In this document: positions 51,230 through 59,394 of the stretch, piece by piece
How positions within the stretch are numbered: position 1 is the first letter of the stretch
Layout of the letters: the number at the start of each line of letters is the position of its first letter
DNA from: Streptomyces sp. BHT-5-2
GTDB taxonomy: Bacteria > Actinomycetota > Actinomycetes > Streptomycetales > Streptomycetaceae
DNA length: 64,000 bases
NCBI RefSeq assembly: GCF_019774615.1
Contig: NZ_CP081496.1
Coordinates: 2,356,001 to 2,420,000 of the forward strand
Direction of reading: 5' to 3'
Position numbers and translations under genes: made by a program
The notes under the pieces: model-generated
Seen by the model: the letters and a program-made list of their open reading frames with translations, nothing else
Told to the model about the DNA's origin: nothing
The model's database searches: none

Positions 51230-52432
51230 CTAGGCGACCAGTGGTACGCCGATCAGCTCGCTGATGTTCCGCACGCGTGCGGTGGAGACCTTGGCGAGAC
51301 GCCTTCCGATGACGCCGGGCAGTGCTTGGTGCTTGACCCACTCCGGGGCGTCGAGTCCTACCTCGATCAGAGTGTCGGCGGCTCGGTCGTAGAGCTTCGT
51401 CTCGCACTGGGCCAAGGCGACGTCGAGCTTGTAGCGGTTCCGGGGGATTTTGAGCATGGTGCGGGGCAGCGTGGTGCGCGCGGCCAGTTTCAACGCCGCC
51501 CCGTGGTTCCCGAGGGCCACAGCGATTCCCACGGCCTCGGTGTTCGCAGTGGTGGGGCCGAAATATGTGCCGTACAGCACCTCGTCGCTGCCGAGCCGGG
51601 ACGCCGCCGCTTGTGCCTGCGACAGGTAGTCGTTCGCGGATGCGGTGTCCCCCCGGCGCGAGGCCGCGACGGCGGCAGCGATCATCAGCCGTCCGTACGC
51701 CAGCAACTGGGGGCGGTGTGCCTTGCTGAACGACGGCTCGATCTGGACGGCCGCGCGTTCCGCGATGGACATCGCCCGGGGAACTCGCGCGCTCCGCAGG
51801 TGAATCCAGGACAGCGTCGACTCCACGAGCGCGGCCCGCACCGGATCACCGGCCTGTTCGGCCAGGCGACGTGCGGAGGCGATCGCGCTGAAGGCGAGAT
51901 CACGCTGCCCGAGCAGAACCGCTGCCGAGGCGGCGGACTGGTAGGTGCTTGCGAGGACCGAGCCCAACTGTTCGCGTGCGTACCCTGTCGCCTGCCCGTA
52001 GCGAGCGCTGCCTTCAAGGAGCACCTTGGCGATGAGTTCGCTCAGCTCTCCGTAGTTCCCCCGCCAGTAGGTGGCCCACATACGGTCGAGAGCAGCCGAC
52101 AGGTCGGCGAGCCCGCTCGGTTCCTCCACGCCGTCCCACTCCCCAAGAGCGCTGTCATGCACGGCGTCGGAAATCCGTCGGACGGCAGCCCTGGTGTCCC
52201 CGCTCATCCCGCGACGCGGCGCCTGCTGTCCCAGGATCACCGCGACATCGGTCCGGAGCGCATGGGCGAGCTTCAGGAGCGAACCGACGGACAACTCGCC
52301 ACGGTCCTGTTCGGCCTTCTGCACGAGGGCGAGCGAGACACCCGCCGCTTCGGCGAGCCCCTGCTGTGTCAGATCGGAGCCCCGCAGGTGCTTGAGGCGC
52401 TTACCAGTCGTCAGGTCGGCCCAGTTGCTCAC
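51230..52432 (-). CDS. XRE-family regulator with a TPR-like C-terminal domain
   Basis: 400 residues (402 if the in-frame GTG at 52438 is used). The HTH is LKHLRGSDLTQQGLAEAAGVSLALVQKAEQDRGELSVGSLLKLAHAL. The rest is alpha-helical repeats (AIASARRLAEQAGDPVRAALVESTLSWIHL, MIAAAVAASRRGDTASANDYLSQAQAAASRLG) like the TPR domains of peptide-sensing regulators. This architecture is common for regulators near RiPP and orphan-gene clusters in Streptomyces. It heads the minus-strand series ending in the methyltransferase and may control it. A 318-bp region separates it from the divergent broken gene. Confidence 0.82.
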   Translation of the reverse strand: MSNWADLTTGKRLKHLRGSDLTQQGLAEAAGVSLALVQKAEQDRGELSVGSLLKLAHALRTDVAVILGQQAPRRGMSGDTRAAVRRISDAVHDSALGEWDGVEEPSGLADLSAALDRMWATYWRGNYGELSELIAKVLLEGSARYGQATGYAREQLGSVLASTYQSAASAAVLLGQRDLAFSAIASARRLAEQAGDPVRAALVESTLSWIHLRSARVPRAMSIAERAAVQIEPSFSKAHRPQLLAYGRLMIAAAVAASRRGDTASANDYLSQAQAAASRLGSDEVLYGTYFGPTTANTEAVGIAVALGNHGAALKLAARTTLPRTMLKIPRNRYKLDVALAQCETKLYDRAADTLIEVGLDAPEWVKHQALPGVIGRRLAKVSTARVRNISELIGVPLVA

Positions 52433-52750
52433 GATCACCTCGGTGGGTTGCTCAAAGCTCAGCGGCTGCTCCGATGGTAGGGGCCACGACCGACGCACCC
52501 GGGGCGAACGGAACAACCGGAAAGAACCGGAAGCAAAACCGAACGGCTTGGCCGCGTTCGGCACAGCCCTCAGGGGAACATTCCCTCCGCACGGTGTGGC
52601 ACACCCGCTGCGGCCGTCCCCGAAGCGGCGAGGGTCGGATCTCCGTCAAGAGTGCGTGAAGCCCAAAGGTCATCAGGCAAATGTGCGAACCCTGTGTGCC
52701 TACGCTCCCTGGGCGAACCGATCACAGATGGCTTCATCAGGGGGACTTCG
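52433..52750. other. Divergent intergenic region upstream of the XRE gene
   Basis: 318 bp with lower GC than its surroundings. The strand contains several related purine-rich units (ACCGGAA, as in gaacaaccggaaagaaccggaag, about 52510-52535) and probably the promoters of the XRE gene and of the gene at 52751. No ORF, tRNA or hairpin that I can support. Confidence 0.5.
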
Positions 52751-53445
52751 ATGGTGCATGAGCATTCTTCGATTCATCCCGAGCCGGTCGCGGCTCTGGC
52801 GAAGGACTTCACGTCCTTTTCCGGCCATCTGGACGGCCACATCAGCGCCTTCGCCTCGCGGGCGGAGAATGTGGACGACGCCTTCGGTGTGATGTCCGAG
52901 TCCACCGAAGTCCTCTCGTCGGCAACGTCGGCTCGAAGTACGTCACCGGCCAGAAGATCACTTGGCAGGGCACGGGGCAGGACCTCCAGGACGCCGTCAT
53001 ATCCGGCGGGGCGGGCGCGGGAGCGTCAGCGGGCGCGGGGAAGCTCGGAGGCGAAGTCAAGGAGTGGGCGAGAAGTTCCGGGGGGCACGGAGCGGCGTGG
53101 GCTCCCGGCATGGCCATCGGCAAGGGGCTGGAGAGCGAGAACATGCTCGGCAGGATGGCCGTGGAGGGGGTCGGCAGTGGCGCAGGGCAGGCCGCGGCGG
53201 ACGGGGGAGAAATGTTGATCGAAGGCGAAGATAAGGACGTTCTGCGGGACATGGGCTTCAGCGGTGCCGGCGGAGCCGTTGGTGGGGGCGCACACCACGC
53301 GGGGGACAAGGCCTTCGAGTCCGTCAGCGGCACACACCGCAAGGGCGGGCTTGCCCACTTCCCTGCCTTTCAGCAGATCGCCATCGACGGCCTCATCTAC
53401 GGCGACTTCAACACAATCAACAGTGAAACAGCACAGGACGATTGA
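52751..53445 (+). pseudogene. Broken WXG100/ESX-secretion-type gene
   Basis: ATG 52751 (after CAGGGGGAC) encodes MVHEHSSIHPEPVAALAKDF and about 55 residues that look like the helical start of an ESX-exported protein. Near 52905-52920 the frame changes. The next frame (+1 relative) gives GNVGSKYVTGQKITWQGTGQDLQDAVISGG and a Gly/Ala-rich region, ending IDGLIYGDFNTINSETAQDD at 53445. The second part looks like an interior segment of a large polymorphic-toxin protein, so the break is best explained by an internal deletion plus frameshift. The first frame runs on to 53218 with no meaningful sequence. Confidence 0.65.
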
Positions 53446-53451
53446 TCAATC

Positions 53452-54204
53452 GTGTTCGAGGTCCGCAAAAGCATCAAGCGCTTCCGGGAGGACCCGGCCT
53501 GGACGTACCACAAGCATGCCCGGCCCCACATCGGTACGTTCGACCGTCGCGGCTACCCATTCAGCCTCGGCCGCGATGGTGTGGGTATCCGTGATCTGCT
53601 CCAGGGCAGTTTTCACGGTCAGGAAGTAAGCCTGTTCCATGTCCTTGCGTGGCAGCGCGCCGGCAAGAGCAGTATCGCTTGGGACTATTCCGTGGTCATG
53701 CTCCCACTGCCCCGTGCCCTCCCCTCCACCGCCGTCACGGCCCGTCGGGTGAGGGTCCCCGACGAAAGCATTCCCGCGCTGAACCGCGTCACCGGCCGCG
53801 GCAGGGATCTGCCCCGCCTCGGCAGCCACCTGGTCCGCTACTGCGCCGACGATCCCGACTTCGCGGCTCTCATCAGCACGTACGCCATGGAACGGCTCAT
53901 GCATGACGCCCTGTTGGGGTGGCGCATCGAGGGCGACCGCATCATCGGGTGGACGTACGGGCGCAAGACGTACGAGGACATTCTGTCCCTTGCCGAAACC
54001 CTGTCGACCATCGTCGACGACTTCCCCGAAGAGGTGTGGAGCTGGCCACCGCCACTGGAGCCCGGCGCCAACATTCAGCGTCAGCGCAACGGCCTCGGCA
54101 AGCATCGCAGACCCGTCCGGGAGGGGTTCATCCGCCGGGCCGTGGATCCCGCTCGCTGGGTCTGGAAACGGCCGCGTCAGCAGCCTGAACAGGCGGATGA
54201 CTGA
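53452..54204 (+). CDS. Hypothetical protein adjacent to the broken secretion-type gene
   Basis: 250 residues, starting at GTG 53452, six bases after the pseudogene. FEVRKSIKRFREDPAWTYHKHARPHIGTFDRRGYPFSLGRDGVGIRDLLQGSFHGQEVSLFHV reads as a soluble beta-rich domain, followed by a helical part (SHLVRYCADDPDFAALISTYAMERLMHDALLGW) and a basic C-terminus. No signal peptide or membrane segment. Position suggests a partner or immunity-type gene of the degraded neighbour, but no family can be named. Confidence 0.6.
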   Translation: MFEVRKSIKRFREDPAWTYHKHARPHIGTFDRRGYPFSLGRDGVGIRDLLQGSFHGQEVSLFHVLAWQRAGKSSIAWDYSVVMLPLPRALPSTAVTARRVRVPDESIPALNRVTGRGRDLPRLGSHLVRYCADDPDFAALISTYAMERLMHDALLGWRIEGDRIIGWTYGRKTYEDILSLAETLSTIVDDFPEEVWSWPPPLEPGANIQRQRNGLGKHRRPVREGFIRRAVDPARWVWKRPRQQPEQADD

Positions 54205-54316
54205 CCGCATGCCGGGGTGCGGCTGCTTGCGGATCTCTCGCGGCCGGGGCGTGGCGTGCGGCCCGGTGGCCGCCTCGCCCACGGCCTGGTTGCGGCACGC
54301 CGGCTTCAACACCCGC

Positions 54317-54346
54317 AAGGGCCGGGCTCCGAAGAGTCCGGCCCTT
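54317..54346. terminator. Terminator between convergent genes
   Basis: AAGGGCCGG (54317-54325) pairs with CCGGCCCTT (54338-54346), loop GCTCCGAAGAGT. Lies between the hypothetical gene and the phosphosugar mutase gene. Confidence 0.75.
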
Positions 54347-54350
54347 GGCC

Positions 54351-54366
54351 CATGCGTATACGCATG
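54351..54366. promoter_or_regulatory. Perfect 16-bp palindrome CATGCGTATACGCATG
   Basis: A perfect palindrome immediately after the terminator stem and 15 bp beyond the stop of the phosphosugar mutase gene. It is A/T-rich for the region. Role unknown; it could be a protein site or the base of a termination structure. Confidence 0.4.
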
Positions 54367-54380
54367 CGTCAGATGGAGCG

Positions 54381-56057
54381 TCAGATCCCGGCCGCCGCCG
54401 ACAGATCCCGCTTGATGGCGGCCAGGGTTGCCGTGGCCTTCTCGCGGGCCGCGGGCAGGCCCGCGGCGTCCGTCACCGGCACCACCACCTCCAGATAGCA
54501 CTTGAGCTTGGGCTCGGTGCCGCTGGGGCGGACCACGACCCGGGCCGCCTCGATGCCGTCGGCCGGCGCGCCCGACAGGTAGTAGCGCAGCCCGTCGGTC
54601 GCCGGGAGGGCGGCGCTGCCCTCGTTCAGGTCGTCCGCGCGGGCGACCTTCAGGCCGGCCAGCGTCACCGGCGGCTCGGCGCGCAGTCGGCGCATCGCGT
54701 CGGCGATCAGCGACAGGTCCGTGACCCGCACCGAGAGCTGGTCGGTGGCGTGCAGGCCGAACTCCACGGCCAGTTCGTCGAGGAGGTCGGAGAGGGTGCG
54801 GCCGGACTGCTTCAGCTCGGCGGCCAGTTCGGCGATGAGCAGGGCGGCGGTGATGCCGTCCTTGTCGCGGACGCCCTCGGGGTCGACGCAGTAGCCCAGC
54901 GCCTCCTCGTAGGCGTAGCGGAGGCCGTCGGTACGGGCCAGCCACTTGAAGCCGGTGAGCGTCTCCTGGTAGCCGACCCCCTTCGCGCCGCCGGCGATGC
55001 GGGACATGAGCTGGGAGGAGACGATGGTCGTCGCGAAGGCGCCGGTGGCGCCCTTGCGCACCAGGTGCGCGGCGAGCAGCGCGCCGACCTCGTCGCCGCG
55101 CAGCATCCGCCAGCCCTCCGGCGTACCGGGGGCGGGGACGGCGACGGCGCAGCGGTCCGCGTCGGGGTCGTTGGCGATGACGATGTCGGGTCCGGCCGTC
55201 CGGGCGGTGGCGAACGCGAGGTCCATCGCGCCCGGCTCCTCCGGGTTGGGGAAGGCGACCGTGGGGAAGTCCGGGTCCGGCTCGGCCTGTTCGGCGACGA
55301 CCGTCGGGGCCGGGAAGCCGGCCCGTGCGAAGGCGGCGACGAGGGTGTCCCGGCCGACGCCGTGCATCGGCGTGTAGACGACGTCGACGGAGCGGGGGGA
55401 GCCGGGGGTGAGGACCGCGTCGGTGCGCTCCAGATAGGCGGCCAGGACGGACTCGTCCAGGGTTTCCCAGCCGGTCTCCGGGCGGGGCACGTCGGCCAGC
55501 GAGCGGACCGCGGCGATCCGCTCGGCGATCTCGCCGTCGGCGGGCGGCACGATCTGCGAGCCGTCGCCGAGGTAGACCTTGTAGCCGTTGTCCCGCGGCG
55601 GGTTGTGGCTGGCGGTCACCTCGACGCCGGCCACCGCGCCCAGGTGCCGGATGGCGAAGGCCAGGACGGGGGTCGGCAGCGGGCGGGGCAGGACCGCGGC
55701 GCGCAGGCCGGCGCCGACCATCACCGCCGCGGTGTCCCGCGCGAAGTCGGCGCTCTTGTAGCGGGCGTCGTAACCGACGACCACGAGCCCCTCCCCCTGC
55801 CCGCTGTCCTTCAGGTACGCGGCGAGGCCGGCCGCCGCCCGGATGACCACCGACCGGTTCATCCGCATCGGGCCGGCGCCCAGCTCGCCGCGCAGCCCGG
55901 CGGTGCCGAACTGGAGGGTGCCGGCGAACCGCGCCGCCAGTTCCTCGTGCCGGCCCGCCTCGATGAGGCCGGCCAGTTCGTCCCGGGTCTCCGGGTCGGG
56001 GTCCTCGGCCAGCCACGCCTGTGCCCGGCTGATCAGCTCCGCGGGAACGGTAGCCAC
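54381..56057 (-). CDS. Phosphopentomutase/phosphomannomutase-type phosphosugar mutase
   Basis: 558 residues of the alpha-D-phosphohexomutase superfamily. Metal and catalytic motifs: LQFGTAGLRGELGAGPMRMN, GVEVTASHNPPRDNGYKVYLGDGSQI (phosphoserine), VIANDPDADRCAV (metal loop), YEEALGYCVDPEGVRDKDGI (sugar loop) and VVVRPSGTEPKLKCYLEV (phosphate loop). The long form with its N-terminal helical segment matches actinobacterial enzymes annotated as phosphomannomutase. Beside the purine nucleoside phosphorylase gene it more probably converts (deoxy)ribose-1-phosphate to the 5-phosphate. Start GTG 56057 follows AGGAG by 6 nt. Confidence 0.9.
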   Translation of the reverse strand: MATVPAELISRAQAWLAEDPDPETRDELAGLIEAGRHEELAARFAGTLQFGTAGLRGELGAGPMRMNRSVVIRAAAGLAAYLKDSGQGEGLVVVGYDARYKSADFARDTAAVMVGAGLRAAVLPRPLPTPVLAFAIRHLGAVAGVEVTASHNPPRDNGYKVYLGDGSQIVPPADGEIAERIAAVRSLADVPRPETGWETLDESVLAAYLERTDAVLTPGSPRSVDVVYTPMHGVGRDTLVAAFARAGFPAPTVVAEQAEPDPDFPTVAFPNPEEPGAMDLAFATARTAGPDIVIANDPDADRCAVAVPAPGTPEGWRMLRGDEVGALLAAHLVRKGATGAFATTIVSSQLMSRIAGGAKGVGYQETLTGFKWLARTDGLRYAYEEALGYCVDPEGVRDKDGITAALLIAELAAELKQSGRTLSDLLDELAVEFGLHATDQLSVRVTDLSLIADAMRRLRAEPPVTLAGLKVARADDLNEGSAALPATDGLRYYLSGAPADGIEAARVVVRPSGTEPKLKCYLEVVVPVTDAAGLPAAREKATATLAAIKRDLSAAAGI

Positions 56058-56146
56058 GTGATGCTCCTGCCTGTGGATGCGGTGTGGGGGGATACGGGAC
56101 GGGCCGGCCCGCCCGGGGCCGGTTCCGACCAGATCTTGCCCAGGGC

Positions 56147-56962
56147 CTAGATCTTGCTGAGGACCCGGCCGAGCAGCGTGCCCATCGCGATCGCGGAGTC
56201 GCGGCCCGCCTGGAGCACCTCCTCGTGGTTCAGCGGCTCGCCCGTCATGCCGGCGGCGAGGTTGGTCACCAGCGAGATGCCCAGCACCTCGGCGCCGGCC
56301 TCGCGGGCGGCGATCGCCTCCAGGACGGTGGACATGCCGACGAGGTCGGCGCCCATGGTGCGGAGCATCCGGATCTCGGCCGGGGTCTCGTAGTGCGGGC
56401 CGGGCAGCTGGGCGTAGACGCCCTCCTCCAGGCTCGCGTCGACCTCCTTGCACAGCGCGCGCAGCCGCGGCGAGTACAGGTCGGTCAGGTCGACGAAGTT
56501 GGCGCCGGCGATCGGGGAGGTCGCGGTGAGGTTGAGGTGGTCGCTGATCAGGACCGGCTGGCCCGGGCGCATGCCGTCGCGCAGGCCGCCGCAGCCGTTG
56601 GTGAGCACCACGGTCTTGCAGCCGGCGGCGACGGCGGAGCGGACGCCGTGCGCGACCGCGGCGACCCCGCGGCCCTCGTAGTAGTGGGTGCGGCCCAGGA
56701 ACACCAGGGCGCGCTTCTCACCGATCTTGTACGAGCGGATCTTGCCGCCGTGGCCGGCGACGGCCGGCGGCGGGAAGCCGGGCAGCTCGGTGACCGGGAA
56801 CTCGTGCTCGGGGGCGCCCAGGGCCTCGGCGGCCGGGGCCCAGCCCGACCCCATGACCAGGGCGACGTCGTGGGTCTCGGCGCCGGTGAGCTCGCGGAGG
56901 CGGGCCGCCGCGGCGGCCGCGGCGCCCTTCGGGTCGATGTCCGGGGTAACAGATGCGTTCAC
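56147..56962 (-). CDS. Purine nucleoside phosphorylase (trimeric type)
   Basis: 271 residues. It cleaves inosine, guanosine and their deoxy forms to base and (deoxy)ribose-1-phosphate. Features: [17 protein letters not shown] with the phosphate-binding Ser, [68 protein letters not shown] and LVTNLAAGM. The GTG start at 56962 is 7 nt after a good -10 (TACCCT), suggesting a leaderless mRNA. A perfect copy of the palindrome CTACGCGCGTAG lies 25 bp upstream. The phosphosugar mutase gene follows after 89 bp and is probably co-transcribed. Confidence 0.95.
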   Translation of the reverse strand: MNASVTPDIDPKGAAAAAAARLRELTGAETHDVALVMGSGWAPAAEALGAPEHEFPVTELPGFPPPAVAGHGGKIRSYKIGEKRALVFLGRTHYYEGRGVAAVAHGVRSAVAAGCKTVVLTNGCGGLRDGMRPGQPVLISDHLNLTATSPIAGANFVDLTDLYSPRLRALCKEVDASLEEGVYAQLPGPHYETPAEIRMLRTMGADLVGMSTVLEAIAAREAGAEVLGISLVTNLAAGMTGEPLNHEEVLQAGRDSAIAMGTLLGRVLSKI

Positions 56963-56987
56963 GCGGACGAGGGTAGCCGGTAATGCC

Positions 56988-56999
56988 CTACGCGCGTAG
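56988..56999 (-). promoter_or_regulatory. Nucleoside-regulon palindrome upstream of purine nucleoside phosphorylase
   Basis: Perfect CTACGCGCGTAG. On the minus strand it is followed by GGGCATTACCGGC and the -10 TACCCT, then by the GTG start. Confidence 0.75.
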
Positions 57000-57089
57000 A
57001 TGTCGCTGCCCACGGGCCTGTGGGCGTCGGCTTGTGGCTTCCGCCAAACGGCTGGCGGGTGTGCTCGCGCCCCCTCGGGAGCGGCCGCC

Positions 57090-57527
57090 TCAGCACGGGC
57101 GCTTGCGGATCTCCATGACGTAGTCGTGCGGGGCGCCGGCGGACTCGGCGGCATCGGCGATCTCGCCCAGATAGCGGGCCGAGGGGAGGCCGCCCTCATA
57201 GCCGTTGAGGACGTAGATCCAGGCGGCCTCGTCGCCGTCGAGGGTGTGCGCCCGGACCCGCATCCGTCGGTAGATGCCCAGGCCGACGCCCTCCCAGCGG
57301 TCCATGGACTCCTCGTCCATCGGGGCGATGTCGTAGAGCGCGACGAAGAGCTGGGACCCGGGGTCCTCGACGACCGTCGCCAGGGCGCCCTCCCACCCCA
57401 TCTGCTCCCCGCCGAACGTGAGCCGCCAGCCGTTCAGCCAGCCGGTGCCGCGCAGCGGCGAGTGCGGTGCGCGGCGGGACATCAGCCGCGCGTCGAGGTT
57501 GCCGGCGTACGCGGCGTAGAGCGACAT
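57090..57527 (-). CDS. Gamma-glutamylcyclotransferase-fold protein (AIG2-like)
   Basis: 145 residues. The N-terminal [18 protein letters not shown] is the substrate-binding YGSNL-type loop of the family. [31 protein letters not shown] and [24 protein letters not shown] form the barrel and contain the acidic residue used in catalysis. Members release pyroglutamate from gamma-glutamyl amines or amides; the substrate here is unknown. ATG 57527 is the best start. Divergent from the flavoprotein gene, with a short GC-rich palindromic element between them. Confidence 0.82.
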   Translation of the reverse strand: MSLYAAYAGNLDARLMSRRAPHSPLRGTGWLNGWRLTFGGEQMGWEGALATVVEDPGSQLFVALYDIAPMDEESMDRWEGVGLGIYRRMRVRAHTLDGDEAAWIYVLNGYEGGLPSARYLGEIADAAESAGAPHDYVMEIRKRPC

Positions 57528-57667
57528 GCTTCCGAGGGTACGGGAGGTTCCCCGTTGGGCTCGTGGTACCGGAGGTTCGTACGACCGGCTGTCGAGAGCA
57601 CACGCCCGGCGCCCGTCCGGCGCTCTCCGCGCCCCCGGGGGAGAGCCTCCGCCGGGCGTGCGGGACA

Positions 57668-59113
57668 ATGGAGTACGTGACTCGGATCGTGATCATCGGT
57701 GGTGGACCCGGCGGATACGAAGCGGCCCTGGTGGCGGCCTCGCTCGGCGCGGAGGTGACCGTCGTCGACTGCGACGGTCTGGGCGGGGCGTCGGTGCTGA
57801 CCGACTGCGTCCCCTCGAAGACCCTCATCGCCACGGCCGAGGTGATGACCACCTTCGACTCCTCCTACGAGGAGCTCGGCATCATCGTCGAGGACGACAC
57901 CCCCTACAAGGAGCGTCCCGCGCGGGTGGTCGGCGTCGACCTCGGCAAGGTCAACCGACGGGTCAAGCGGCTGGCGCTGGCCCAGTCCCACGACATCACC
58001 GCCTCGGTCACCCGTGCCGGCGGCCGGGTGATGCGCGGCCGCGGCCGGCTGGAGCCGGGCCAGGCACCGGACGGCTCGCGCAAGGTCACGGTCACCGCCG
58101 CCGACGGCTCCACCGAGGGCCTGATCGCCGACGCCGTGCTGATCGCCACCGGCGCCCACCCGCGCGAGATCCCCGACGCCCAGCCGGACGGCGAGCGGAT
58201 CCTGAACTGGACGCAGGTCTACGACCTCACCGAGCTGCCCGAGGAGCTCATCGTCGTCGGCTCCGGCGTCACCGGCGCCGAGTTCGCCGGCGCGTACCAG
58301 GCACTGGGGTCCCGGGTCACCCTGGTCTCCTCCCGTGACCGGGTGCTGCCGGGCGAGGACCCGGACGCCGCCGCCGTGCTGGAGGACGTCTTCCGCCGCC
58401 GCGGGATGAACGTCATGGCGCGCTCCCGGGCGCAGTCCGCCAAGCGGGTGGGCGACCGCGTCGAGGTCACCCTCGCCGACGGCCGGACGATCTCCGGCAC
58501 GCACTGCCTGATGGCGGTCGGCTCCATCCCGAACACCGAGGGGATCGGGCTGGAGGGCGCCGGTGTCCGGCTGAAGGACTCCGGCCACATCTGGACCGAC
58601 AAGGTCTCCCGCACCACCGCCCCCGGCGTCTACGCCGCGGGCGACTGCACCGGCGTCCTCGCGCTGGCGTCGGTCGCCGCGATGCAGGGCCGGATCGCGA
58701 TGTACCACTTCCTCGGCGACGCGGTCACCCCGCTCAACCTCAAGACGGTCTCCGCCAACGTCTTCACCGACCCCGAGATCGCCACCGTCGGCTACTCCCA
58801 GGCCGACGTCGACAACGGCGTGATCGACGCCCGGGCGGTGAAGCTTCCGCTGCTGCGCAACCCGCGCGCCAAGATGCAGGGCATCCGGGACGGCTTCGTG
58901 AAGCTGTTCTGCCGGCCGGGCACCGGCATCGTCGTCGGTGGTGTGGTGGTCTCGCCGCGGGCGAGCGAGCTGATCCACCCGATTTCGATCGCGGTCGACA
59001 ACAACCTGACGGTCGAGCAGATCGCCAGCGCCTTCACCGTCTACCCGTCGCTGTCCGGTTCGATCGCCGAGGTGGCCCGGCAGCTGCACACGCGGAAGAC
59101 GGCCGGCGACTGA
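57668..59113 (+). CDS. NAD(P)H:quinone dehydrogenase LpdA-like flavoprotein
   Basis: 481 residues of the pyridine nucleotide-disulfide oxidoreductase family: RIVIIGGGPGGYEAALVAASLG (FAD), VLIATGAHPREIP, ELIVVGSGVTGAEFAGAYQALG (NAD(P)), GVYAAGDCTGV and the dimerisation domain ending IAEVARQLH. In place of the redox-active CxxxxC it reads GGASVLTDCVPSK, so one of the two active-site cysteines is missing. The same is true of M. tuberculosis LpdA (Rv3303c), which reduces quinones rather than disulfides. Start ATG 57668. The upstream spacer holds a hairpin-like segment (GGGGGAGAGCCTCCG). Confidence 0.88.
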   Translation: MEYVTRIVIIGGGPGGYEAALVAASLGAEVTVVDCDGLGGASVLTDCVPSKTLIATAEVMTTFDSSYEELGIIVEDDTPYKERPARVVGVDLGKVNRRVKRLALAQSHDITASVTRAGGRVMRGRGRLEPGQAPDGSRKVTVTAADGSTEGLIADAVLIATGAHPREIPDAQPDGERILNWTQVYDLTELPEELIVVGSGVTGAEFAGAYQALGSRVTLVSSRDRVLPGEDPDAAAVLEDVFRRRGMNVMARSRAQSAKRVGDRVEVTLADGRTISGTHCLMAVGSIPNTEGIGLEGAGVRLKDSGHIWTDKVSRTTAPGVYAAGDCTGVLALASVAAMQGRIAMYHFLGDAVTPLNLKTVSANVFTDPEIATVGYSQADVDNGVIDARAVKLPLLRNPRAKMQGIRDGFVKLFCRPGTGIVVGGVVVSPRASELIHPISIAVDNNLTVEQIASAFTVYPSLSGSIAEVARQLHTRKTAGD

Positions 59114-59146
59114 CCGGTTTCCCGCAAGCCGGACCATGGAATATTT

Positions 59147-59163
59147 GTGCCCACGGTGGGCAC
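59147..59163. promoter_or_regulatory. 17-bp palindrome GTGCCCACGGTGGGCAC
   Basis: Eight-bp perfect arms around one G, in the 281-bp gap between the flavoprotein and DeoR genes, 34 bp after the flavoprotein stop and about 230 bp upstream of the DeoR start. It could be an operator or part of termination. The rest of the gap is A/T-richer near 59340-59395, with a likely -10 TACTGT at 59382. Confidence 0.45.
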
Positions 59164-59394
59164 TTGGGGTGAAACGGTCCTTCATGGACGGGTCCGGACA
59201 GCTCGGGCCGGGATCCGCGGTCGGTTGCCCAACAGTGCAACTGACCAGGCAGCGAGCGGGTTTGAACACGCACGGTGACGGGGATCGAGGCATGTGCATG
59301 CCGCATACCACGTGAAGCGACGCCGTGTGAACAACTTCCGTTAATTGGTGCAACCTGCTGAAAACAGACGGTCGTTGGCGTTACTGTCAGTTTC

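Noticed and set aside
42003..54204. Accessory block as an integrative element or prophage
   Set aside because: No integrase, relaxase, tRNA gene or flanking att-like direct repeat was seen. The only mobile element supported is the group II intron.
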